In this document: positions 36,123 to 42,512 of the stretch, one piece after another
Position numbering within the stretch: position 1 is the stretch's first letter
Layout: the number at the start of each line of letters is the position of its first letter
Assembly: GCA_019745505.1 (NCBI GenBank)
Contig: JAIETE010000089.1
Location: 1-42,512 of the forward strand
Direction of reading: 5' to 3'
Length of the DNA stretch: 42,512 nucleotides
Source of the DNA: Candidatus Obscuribacterales bacterium
GTDB lineage: Bacteria; Cyanobacteriota; Vampirovibrionia; Obscuribacterales; Obscuribacteraceae
The notes under the pieces: model-generated
What the model was told of the DNA's origin: nothing
The model's input: only the letters and a program-made list of their open reading frames with translations
Databases searched by the model: none
Translations under genes and position numbers: made by a program

Positions 36123-36555
36123 TCTCTATCGGGAGACGATTCTCGATCACTATCACAATCCCCGCAATCACGGGGCAATCGAACATCCTACCGCTCAAGT
36201 GGAAGGTGTTAATCCGCTTTGCGGCGATGAGTTGACCCTCTATCTTAAGGTCAAGGACAACAAGATAGAAGACGTCAAATTGACCGCCAAAGGTTGTTCC
36301 ATCAATACGGCGTCCGGTTCCATGATGTCAGAGCTACTGCTTGGCAAAAGCGTTGAGGAAGCCAACGAGATAGTCGACCTGTTCAAGCGAATGATGCTGG
36401 ATAAAAAGGAAGAGGTCGAATTGCCCGACGAATTGGAAGACCTGGAGGCCTTGCGGGGCGTAAAAAAATACCCCGTCCGCATCAAATGCGCGCTCTTGCC
36501 CTGGAACACCATGCTCGAAGGGCTTGGCAACGCGCTCAAATCCCCAACCACTTAG
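36106..36555 (+). CDS. sufU: SufU, zinc-dependent sulfurtransferase
   Basis: 149 residues. Accepts persulfide sulfur from SufS. The zinc ligands of SufU are present: Cys39, Asp41, Cys64 and Cys128 (NPLCGDE, KGCSIN, IKCALLPW), and the insert of about 18-21 residues that separates SufU from IscU is there. SufU in place of SufE is the Gram-positive and actinobacterial arrangement, while most cyanobacteria use SufE. It overlaps the sufS stop. Confidence 0.96.
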   Translation: MSLSDDLYRETILDHYHNPRNHGAIEHPTAQVEGVNPLCGDELTLYLKVKDNKIEDVKLTAKGCSINTASGSMMSELLLGKSVEEANEIVDLFKRMMLDKKEEVELPDELEDLEALRGVKKYPVRIKCALLPWNTMLEGLGNALKSPTT

Positions 36556-36558
36556 GCT

Positions 36559-36586
36559 AATACCAAATCGTTATCGATTCGGTATT
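36559..36586. repeat. Dispersed hairpin repeat, copy 2
   Basis: AATACCAAATCG (36559-36570), loop TTAT, CGATTCGGTATT (36575-36586): a 12-bp stem with one mismatch. It carries the core CGTTATCGATTCG of copy 1 at 6203-6230. It lies between sufU and the sufT-type gene and has no T-run. Confidence 0.65.
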
Positions 36587-36636
36587 GAAACTGATTCTCA
36601 AAAAGTCCTGTTAAAACCACCTGTAGGAGATTCAAA

Positions 36637-36945
36637 ATGTCCTCGTTGCAAGAAGATGTAGTGCAAGAGAATTTGAGGACGGTCGTTGACCCGGAGTTAG
36701 GGGTCAATATTGTCGATCTCGGACTTATATATGGAATACAGGTTGACGGCTCAGATGTGACCGTAAAGCTTACCCTGACCAGTCCTGCCTGCCCGATGGG
36801 CGCAGTGATTCAGTCGCAAGCCCATATGGCTGTCAAAAAACTGCCCTGGGTGCAGAATGTGAAAGTCGACCTGGTCTGGACGCCAAGATGGGACCCAAGA
36901 ACCATGGCCAGCGAAGACGCCAAGATGCAATTAGGCATTTTGTAA
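36637..36945 (+). CDS. sufT: SufT-type MIP18/DUF59 protein
   Basis: 102 residues. MIP18 domain text: VVDPELGVNIVDLGLIYGIQVDG and LTLTSPACPMG with Cys52, the residue implicated in Fe-S handling. SufT-like proteins help mature Fe-S proteins, and the gene often closes suf operons. AGGAG at about seven bases before the ATG. An 81-base gap with the hairpin repeat separates it from sufU, so it may be transcribed separately. Confidence 0.92.
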   Translation: MSSLQEDVVQENLRTVVDPELGVNIVDLGLIYGIQVDGSDVTVKLTLTSPACPMGAVIQSQAHMAVKKLPWVQNVKVDLVWTPRWDPRTMASEDAKMQLGIL

Positions 36946-36970
36946 GCCGGTAAAATCGGCGCTTCAACTT
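36946..36970 (+). terminator. Weak terminator-like element after the suf cluster
   Basis: GCCG (36946-36949) and CGGC (36957-36960) around GTAAAAT, extendable by AA/TT with a bulge, then a short T-run around 36968. Weak stem. Confidence 0.3.
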
Positions 36971-37083
36971 TTATAGAGAACCCTTCAGGAATCTCCCAAG
37001 ATTCATGAAAGTGCGTGTCAGTACAAGTAAACTGGACTTCAGGCCATAGCCTGCAAAGTAGATCTGGGGAATTTGTCTAGCTG

Positions 37084-38010
37084 ATGCCGAAGCCTGTACT
37101 ACATGACCATGATGGACACGTCGACGATATTTTGAGCGCCGTATTGCTCTGGATGGCGCCTGAAATAGATTTGCAAGCAATTGGTATCACCAATGGTGAT
37201 TGCTTTGCAGATCAGGCCTACAGTGCAATGGTCAAGATTGCCACGTATTTGCAGCTCGAAGGTGCGGAAATAGCTGTTACCGAAGATGCAGTTCCCAACC
37301 CATTTCCCGACAACTGGCGCAAAGAGAGTTTCATCATAAATGAATTGCCGCTTTTCAGCGAAATCGAAATGCGCCGTTCATACCAGGCAAAACAGGGGCG
37401 CAAAATAGAATCTGTTTTTTATGACTGCCTGAACAATTCGAAGACACCCATGACTCTTGTTGTTACGGGACCGCTGACGAATGTGGCTCCGTTGCTGCGC
37501 GACCATCCGGAGCTAAAAAACAAAGTAGCGGAAATCGTCATCATGGGAGGCGCCTTCAACGTTCCGGGGAATGTCCAGGAAGAAGGACATGACGGCAGCG
37601 CCGAGTGGAATATTTATGCCGATCCGGAGGCATTTAAAACGACGCTGGATACGAAATTACCGATCAAACTGATTCCTTTGGATGTAACGAATCAACTGCC
37701 CGTGACCAAAGAATTTCTCGGTCTGCTGGATAATTCCTCCGACCGCTCTCGCGGCTGCAAACTGGCACTGAGGCTATGGTCCCTGGTCAAAGGCTTTGAA
37801 TACTATTTCTGGGATACGCTCACTGCAGCTGCAACAATTAAGCCGGATTTGTATACATTTAAGGAAATGAGAGTCGATGTTGCGACATCGGGAAAGAGCA
37901 TGGGCAAGACGTCTACGTCCCTTTTCGGGGGGCGAAAGGTTCAGGTCGCCACGTCCGTAGATAAAGAAGGATTTGAGTCTCTCTTGCTCTCAATCTTCAA
38001 GTCAAGATAA
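37084..38010 (+). CDS. Inosine/uridine-preferring nucleoside hydrolase
   Basis: 308 residues, cytoplasmic. Cleaves ribonucleosides to base and ribose using a Ca ion. The N-terminal calcium site reads HDHDGHVDD: Asp8, Asp10, Asp14 and Asp15 keep the DxDxxxDD spacing, though the usual DxDPG is changed. Later motifs VVTGPLTNVAPLL, IVIMGGAF, EWNIYADPEA, PLDVT and WDTLTAA match the family. ATG 37084 has a weak and distant ribosome-binding site. It stands alone between sufT and the small gene; no transporter is adjacent. Substrate preference is unknown. Confidence 0.9.
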   Translation: MPKPVLHDHDGHVDDILSAVLLWMAPEIDLQAIGITNGDCFADQAYSAMVKIATYLQLEGAEIAVTEDAVPNPFPDNWRKESFIINELPLFSEIEMRRSYQAKQGRKIESVFYDCLNNSKTPMTLVVTGPLTNVAPLLRDHPELKNKVAEIVIMGGAFNVPGNVQEEGHDGSAEWNIYADPEAFKTTLDTKLPIKLIPLDVTNQLPVTKEFLGLLDNSSDRSRGCKLALRLWSLVKGFEYYFWDTLTAAATIKPDLYTFKEMRVDVATSGKSMGKTSTSLFGGRKVQVATSVDKEGFESLLLSIFKSR

Positions 38011-38182
38011 CCCGCTCTGCTTTGCGTTTACGTGACTCGGTGCCGTTCGAGCGGCTCCAGGTTCCCACTTTTTATCAATTTTTACAGAGGAACTAACGCG
38101 GTATCGTTCCGTCAAACTCGTATCCACAGCAATGAATACGTTGCTGCTGAACGGAAAATCGGAACACAAAGGGTAGGCAGTT

Positions 38183-38377
38183 ATGAACAAAGACATAAAA
38201 GGAGATAACGGAAATACACCAGTAGAAGAGTTGAAATGGATGGCGGAATTCTTAGCCACCCACGGACAGCCTAAAAAGGCATTGGAAATATATAGAGCTC
38301 TTGTCGATTCAATGTCGAAAAACAAAGGCTCCGACGCCAAGCCCAAGGCAAACGAGTCCGACGGTCACGCAGCATGA
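38183..38377 (+). CDS. Small hypothetical protein, single TPR-like hairpin
   Basis: 64 residues, ATG 38183, preceded by a purine-rich GGTAGG. ELKWMAEFLATHGQPKKALEIYRALVDSM is one TPR-like helix pair, followed by a Lys/Asp-rich tail. No known family. It lies 91 bases before the phytochrome-like gene on the same strand, so the two may be co-transcribed. Confidence 0.55.
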   Translation: MNKDIKGDNGNTPVEELKWMAEFLATHGQPKKALEIYRALVDSMSKNKGSDAKPKANESDGHAA

Positions 38378-38436
38378 AGCTGTGATTTGATCAGGTATCA
38401 GAACAATTTTCACAATCAAAAATCCACAGACAAGAG

Positions 38437-38455
38437 GAACTCATCGTTTGAGTTC
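38437..38455 (+). promoter_or_regulatory. Hairpin next to the phytochrome-like start
   Basis: GAACTCA (38437-38443), loop TCGTT, TGAGTTC (38449-38455), perfect 7 bp. It ends four bases before GGGGAG (38459-38464), the ribosome-binding site of ATG 38469, so it could gate translation or act as an operator. Confidence 0.5.
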
Positions 38456-38468
38456 TGTGGGGAGACTT

Positions 38469-39941
38469 ATGTTTAAAAATGAAAACGCCGAAAAATTTCA
38501 ATCAGACGAGCCGACAATTCAACCGAATGGCTATCTCATGGTGCTCGATAGAGAAGACTTGCGAGTCGTAAAGGCAAGCGCCAATTTCAGCAGAATTGTA
38601 GTGGGTGGTGCAAAAACAATTCTGCGGCATTCCTTTGATGATTTGTTCGGCGCGGCAATTACTGCCAATTTAAAGCGACGAATCAATCACGAGGGCCGCA
38701 CCCTGATGCTCATTTCAGGCGATTTTCCTCTGTTTGATCAAAGACGTTTCAACTGCTTTGTGCAGACCGTCGACGAAAGAATACTCATTGAAATGGAAGA
38801 GAGTCAGGACAATGCTGAAGCTTCGACAGAGCAAACTATGGCTTTGACAGAAGCCGTAGCCGCATTCGGCAGAGTCGGCAGCATAGAGGAACTCATGGAG
38901 TTGATTCCTCCGGAAGTAAAAAAACTGAGTGGCTTCGACCGGGTGATGGTCTACAAACTCGACCAGGCAATGACTGGACAAGTTATCTCGGAAAGAGTCT
39001 CTCCCGGGATGGAATCGTTTTTGAATTTTTCCTTTCCGGCCCAGGATATAACGCTGGAAACATGCGAGCAATACTGTCGCAACACGGTGCGCGCAGTGCC
39101 GGACTCCCACTACGAACCAGCGCCTCTGCTCGGCGACTCTGAATATACCGACTTATCCAATTGTGCGCTCGCGAGTGCTTCGAAAAACCATATTGAACAT
39201 TTGCGCAAGAATGGAATCGGAGCCAGCTTGAGTATTTCGATTGTCTGCAATGGACGATTGTGGGGACTGATCGTCTGCCACCATCGCCAACCAAAACCGA
39301 TTCACCACTGGCTTCGATCTTACTGCGAAGTCGTAGGCAAACTGATTTCGCTGCGCATTAGCGCGTATGAAGATGGTACGGAGCGAGACTTAAAAGAAAA
39401 GCTAAGACGGTTTTTCGAGATGATTCGAGAAAATCCGACACGCGAAGCGCTGGAAACGGAATTGATAAAAAATGCTCCTACAATACTTGAGCTCTTTGAC
39501 GGTAAAGGCATGGCCGTGATCAGCGGAGGCACGATTAGCACTTTTCCTGTTACACCCGCGAGCGTAGACATTTCAAAGTATGCTGATTGGCTGATAGCGA
39601 CGAACCAGAAGAACGTCTTCATCGAGGACAACCTGCGCAGCAAATTTCCGCTTGCAGGAATGATTGAAACCGCCAGCGGTGTCATCACCATGTCCTTTCC
39701 TGCTCACCACTTGAGTATTCATATATTCAGACCTGAGCTGACGCAAACTTTCACTTGGGCAAGCTCCATTTTCATGAGCGTCGAGAAGACACGTTCGAAT
39801 GAAAGTCCCTACGAGGTCCTGCGCCAGACAATCGAAAAACATAGTGCACCCTGGACTTTAAATCAGATGTTCATGGCGCAAGTATTTTTCGAATCTACGA
39901 AGAATGCACTTACCGCTATCGAAGACACTGCCAGGGCGTAG
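38469..39941 (+). CDS. Phytochrome-like PAS-GAF-PHY protein without output domain
   Basis: 490 residues from ATG 38469 (GGGGAG four bases upstream). PAS (about 15-115, starting EPTIQPNGYLMVLDRE), GAF (about 136-300, with GFDRVMVYKLD, VPDSHYEPAPLL, GASLSISIVCNGRLWGLIVCHH) and PHY (about 315-485, with IHIFRPELTQTFTW). The usual bilin cysteine is absent in both known places: Gln11 or Ser12 before EP, and Asn240 before His241 in the GAF. The DIP motif is DIT (Asp193), and the tongue PRxSF reads NESPY. The frame ends at the PHY; no histidine kinase or GGDEF follows. It may bind bilin non-covalently, bind another ligand, or be a protein-only regulator. Confidence 0.88.
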   Translation: MFKNENAEKFQSDEPTIQPNGYLMVLDREDLRVVKASANFSRIVVGGAKTILRHSFDDLFGAAITANLKRRINHEGRTLMLISGDFPLFDQRRFNCFVQTVDERILIEMEESQDNAEASTEQTMALTEAVAAFGRVGSIEELMELIPPEVKKLSGFDRVMVYKLDQAMTGQVISERVSPGMESFLNFSFPAQDITLETCEQYCRNTVRAVPDSHYEPAPLLGDSEYTDLSNCALASASKNHIEHLRKNGIGASLSISIVCNGRLWGLIVCHHRQPKPIHHWLRSYCEVVGKLISLRISAYEDGTERDLKEKLRRFFEMIRENPTREALETELIKNAPTILELFDGKGMAVISGGTISTFPVTPASVDISKYADWLIATNQKNVFIEDNLRSKFPLAGMIETASGVITMSFPAHHLSIHIFRPELTQTFTWASSIFMSVEKTRSNESPYEVLRQTIEKHSAPWTLNQMFMAQVFFESTKNALTAIEDTARA

Positions 39942-39963
39942 CAATCAAGCGAAGCACGCGCTC

Positions 39964-40512
39964 CTACTTGCGTTCATATTTCGCCGCTTCACCGGCAAGC
40001 GAAACAGCCAGATCATGATGACCCTTATCCTCCAACTGCCTGGCGACACGTTGAAGCATTGTTGGTGCGTCCTTCTGGCGCCCGGTCACTTCCAGGAGCG
40101 AAGCGTAGTCCAAACCCAATTGCGCCAGCTCGCGCGCGATCTTTTCCACCATCGCTTTATCATTCTTCTGCTGAAATTGGTTCAAGCCTAATTCATAGAT
40201 TTCTTTCGCCTTTAGAAAATAGGGTTCAGCTTTCTTGTATTCTGCCTGAGCATTGAAAAGCACGGCGGTTTGCACCATCACCGGCGCGAGACGACAGTCA
40301 TAGGCACCCAAACGTTTCTTCAAAAACACCAGAGCTATTTCATGCACAAATGCTCCTGCACCGTAAAAGATGCTCAGGTCTTCTCCCATTGCATAGCAGC
40401 CTTCATAGAAATACGGCATCAGCAATAGCAGCGGCACAGCGCCAAAGTACCAGCAGAGTACCATTGCCGACACGATGGTCAGAGGCAAGATCCAGACGAA
40501 GTAAAGCATCAT
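39964..40512 (-). CDS. Membrane protein with TPR-like cytoplasmic region
   Basis: 182 residues. Two hydrophobic segments near the N-terminus (about 2-20 and 23-37), then a helical TPR-like region (about 85-175): VQTAVLFNAQAEYKKAEPYFLKAKEIYE and LARELAQLGLDYASLLEVTGRQKDA-type repeats. Its ATG overlaps the stop of the upstream hydrolase gene as ATGA, so it is translationally coupled to it. No named family; probably an anchor or scaffold for the hydrolase-thioredoxin protein. Confidence 0.7.
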   Translation of the reverse strand: MMLYFVWILPLTIVSAMVLCWYFGAVPLLLLMPYFYEGCYAMGEDLSIFYGAGAFVHEIALVFLKKRLGAYDCRLAPVMVQTAVLFNAQAEYKKAEPYFLKAKEIYELGLNQFQQKNDKAMVEKIARELAQLGLDYASLLEVTGRQKDAPTMLQRVARQLEDKGHHDLAVSLAGEAAKYERK

Positions 40513-42422
40513 CCCGGCATCAGCATTTTCGCAATGCCTTTGATCATGCCCGATACACCGGAAAAACCGATAGAGTAATCAGCGACCTCACCGTTGGGTC
40601 GAAGAAATATCATGGTGGGAACGGGGCTCACATGGTATTTCTCGACAAGCGGTTGATTGTTTTCATCGTCAACATCCAGAACTGTAAATTCCACTTTCTT
40701 GCCGAAACGCGCCCTCGCTTCATTGATAATTGGCTCCAAGTCCTTGCAAGGCTCGCACCATTTCGCACTAAAAATGAGGACCTTATAGCGCCCCTGCATG
40801 TTGGAGAAACCCATCGCCGAGGGCTTTAAGCCACCTCTTCCGGGAAGACCGCTTTGAGCGGCACGAGCTAAAACCGGAGCAATAATTTCAGGCGGCAGAT
40901 TTAGCAACAAATCATTAGCCGCACGAGCCTTGACCGGATCCTTGCTGTTATGAGCGATGGTGAAGGCTTTGCGAACATTCTCTCGAGCCTTGAGCGGGTG
41001 ACCTGTTTTCATAAAAGCCAATCCAAGCAAGATATACGGCTCTGGATTCTGCGGCTCTTGAATCACGACTTGCTGCAGGAGCGGTATTACTCTGACAAAC
41101 TGCTTAGATTGCATCATCGCCCGCGCCATAATCAAATTAGGTGAAGTCGGCTGACCATCTCTTGCAGGCAGACGCTGCTTGATCCAATTGTCCGTAAGGT
41201 CGAGAACTTCCTTTGAAAACTGCCCTTCCTCATATACAAGATGCTCCGCGCCGTTTACCATCGCCAGATTCTTATCCTGAGTAGCTAGCTTCTCGAAAAG
41301 TTCTTTCGTTCCTTCGGCTTTGACGAGTTTGTCTTTCCCCCCCTGAACGATCAATACAGGCAGACGATCGATTTTTTTTGCACGATCATGATTGTCGTTC
41401 ATAAAAGCTTGAAATTGCATCAGCTCTTTTGCCGACAAATCCATTCGCCCAAGCGGGTCTTCAGACCACTCCTCGCGCAGAGCGGGATCGGCGGTAGCTC
41501 GATCGACAACCGACTTTTCCACATTTACCTTGCGGTTGCCTGTAAGCAAATGCATGAAAACTTTGAAATCGGTTCGACCGGTGTTGAACCTTTCAGCCGC
41601 AGGTACTGCCGAAATCAAACCATTGATGAGGGCAGGATACTCAGAAGCGACATCAAGCGCTATTGCGCCCCCCATCGACTCGCCAAGCAGATAGACAGGC
41701 ACATTCGGGTTCGCCATACGCAACACATTGAGCGTAGAAACGATGTCATCGGTGCAGTGCTTGAAGTCACACTTTTCACGCCCTTTTGCGGCCATCCACG
41801 AACCAAAGCCGCGCACGTCAACGGCGTATACTGCATAACCACGCTGCGACATGGCCTTGCCGAATTGCTCATAACTGCCGCTGTGAAGACCCAAACCGTG
41901 AACACAGAGAATAATCGCCTTTGGTTTGCCCAGAGGATTTAACCAGGAAAGACAAGGCGCCTCTGATATCGAAACTTCGCTCTTGGACCGTTCAGAGCTC
42001 TTACGCTCCGACTTCTCCGATGAGCTCTTCTGCGTTTCTGATGAGCTCTTCTGCGTATCAGGCGATCCAGCTCCAGCTTCGTTTTGCTTGGAGCCACCTT
42101 TATTCAGCTCGTCTCCAGAGATAACGTCAATCGATCGATCTTGCGACTTATCTATACTCGTCGTGGGCGAAGTACTCGGCAACACGATCTGCTCATTGTG
42201 TCTTTGCATCTTTTGCAGCTGCCGCTGCTGGCGCCATTGCCGGCGCCTTTCGGCGAATCGCAGACTTGGCCTTGCGCTGTCAGGTCTAGCGTTTTGCGGT
42301 CTTTCGCTCCCAGGCTGACTATTTGCAGCGCCATAAACTTCCTGAGCAACGGCAGAGATAGACTGCGTGGCGAAAAGGCACACAGACAAATACAACGATA
42401 AAAATTGGGTTTGTGATTTCAC
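40509..42422 (-). CDS. Exported alpha/beta hydrolase - TPR - thioredoxin fusion
   Basis: 637 residues from GTG 42422 (GAGAG about ten bases upstream). Signal peptide (FLSLYLSVCLFATQSISAVAQ). Low-complexity Gln/Arg- and Ser/Lys-rich region about 30-150, including TQKSSSE twice. A monoacylglycerol-lipase-like alpha/beta hydrolase follows (about 165-415) with Ser249 (GESMGG), Asp364 (GGKDKLV) and His394 (GAEHLV), then TPR-like helices (about 425-510) and a thioredoxin domain (about 540-637) with WCEPC and cis-Pro602. All active residues are present, so both activities are plausible outside the cytoplasm. The substrate may be lipid or peptide ester. Coupled to the membrane TPR gene downstream. 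Confidence 0.85.
   Translation of the reverse strand: MKSQTQFLSLYLSVCLFATQSISAVAQEVYGAANSQPGSERPQNARPDSARPSLRFAERRRQWRQQRQLQKMQRHNEQIVLPSTSPTTSIDKSQDRSIDVISGDELNKGGSKQNEAGAGSPDTQKSSSETQKSSSEKSERKSSERSKSEVSISEAPCLSWLNPLGKPKAIILCVHGLGLHSGSYEQFGKAMSQRGYAVYAVDVRGFGSWMAAKGREKCDFKHCTDDIVSTLNVLRMANPNVPVYLLGESMGGAIALDVASEYPALINGLISAVPAAERFNTGRTDFKVFMHLLTGNRKVNVEKSVVDRATADPALREEWSEDPLGRMDLSAKELMQFQAFMNDNHDRAKKIDRLPVLIVQGGKDKLVKAEGTKELFEKLATQDKNLAMVNGAEHLVYEEGQFSKEVLDLTDNWIKQRLPARDGQPTSPNLIMARAMMQSKQFVRVIPLLQQVVIQEPQNPEPYILLGLAFMKTGHPLKARENVRKAFTIAHNSKDPVKARAANDLLLNLPPEIIAPVLARAAQSGLPGRGGLKPSAMGFSNMQGRYKVLIFSAKWCEPCKDLEPIINEARARFGKKVEFTVLDVDDENNQPLVEKYHVSPVPTMIFLRPNGEVADYSIGFSGVSGMIKGIAKMLMPG
42019..42056 (-). 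repeat. In-frame 17-base direct repeat in the hydrolase gene
   Basis: GATGAGCTCTTCTGCGT occurs at 42019-42035 and 42040-42056, period 21 bases, encoding TQKSSSE twice in the Ser/Lys linker. In-frame duplication; copy-number change would keep the frame. Confidence 0.85.
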
Positions 42423-42512
42423 GCCGCTATGGCTCTCAAGGTTTTTCTAGTTTGACCCAGAGAATTATATAACTCATGGTTTTCCCTCATTGACTTCCAA
42501 ACTCTCCCGTTC

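Overview
The window is a bacterial chromosomal segment, about 50-55% GC by eye, carrying some 33 protein genes with short spacers. I saw no tRNA, rRNA, insertion sequence, prophage or CRISPR array. Three features point to a Gram-negative-type (diderm) heterotroph: a KDO-8-phosphate synthase, exported proteins with Spy/CpxP-like and TPR domains, and frequent GTG/TTG starts. The suf cluster with a divergent SufR-type repressor and a phytochrome-like sensor suggests the non-photosynthetic relatives of cyanobacteria (Melainabacteria/Vampirovibrionia, perhaps Obscuribacterales). That placement is inference; no marker here settles it.

Layout. Positions 1-~145 are a GC-rich fragment of a DEAD-box helicase fused out of frame to the end of an exported protein, most likely a chimeric contig end. 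Then come ribosomal protein S1 with its terminator (1297-2470), a GAF-GAF-HD-GYP-like signalling protein with a very long Pro/Ala linker and a NUDIX hydrolase (2582-6157, minus), and a five-gene MoxR/DUF58 operon (6368-11644, plus). A GAF/PAS LuxR-type regulator (minus) diverges from a small HExxH protein (plus). PxpA (minus) diverges from a TPR/proline-rich exported protein (plus). An ECF sigma / zinc anti-sigma / Spy-like operon (19333 to 16991, minus) diverges from an exported tyrosine phosphatase. KdsA and a tandem aspartic-protease/TPR protein follow on the minus strand, then a DUF167 protein, a small unknown protein, a GH57 glucan branching enzyme with pyruvate kinase (plus), and an S41 peptidase (minus).

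From 29850 to 36945 lies an iron-sulfur assembly locus. A SufR-like repressor reads left. sufC, sufB, sufD, a Rieske ferredoxin, sufS, sufU and a SufT-type MIP18 gene read right. SufS/SufU would supply sulfur to the SufBCD scaffold, SufT would help cluster maturation, and SufR would sense cluster status. The 348-bp divergent spacer holds three perfect palindromes.

The right end carries a nucleoside hydrolase, a 64-residue protein, a stand-alone PAS-GAF-PHY protein without the usual bilin cysteines or an output domain, and a two-gene operon (minus) whose first product fuses an alpha/beta hydrolase, TPR-like helices and a thioredoxin domain. The most interesting items are the degenerate phytochrome, the hydrolase-thioredoxin fusion, the tandem DTGA protease, the suf control region and a hairpin sequence present twice in the window.
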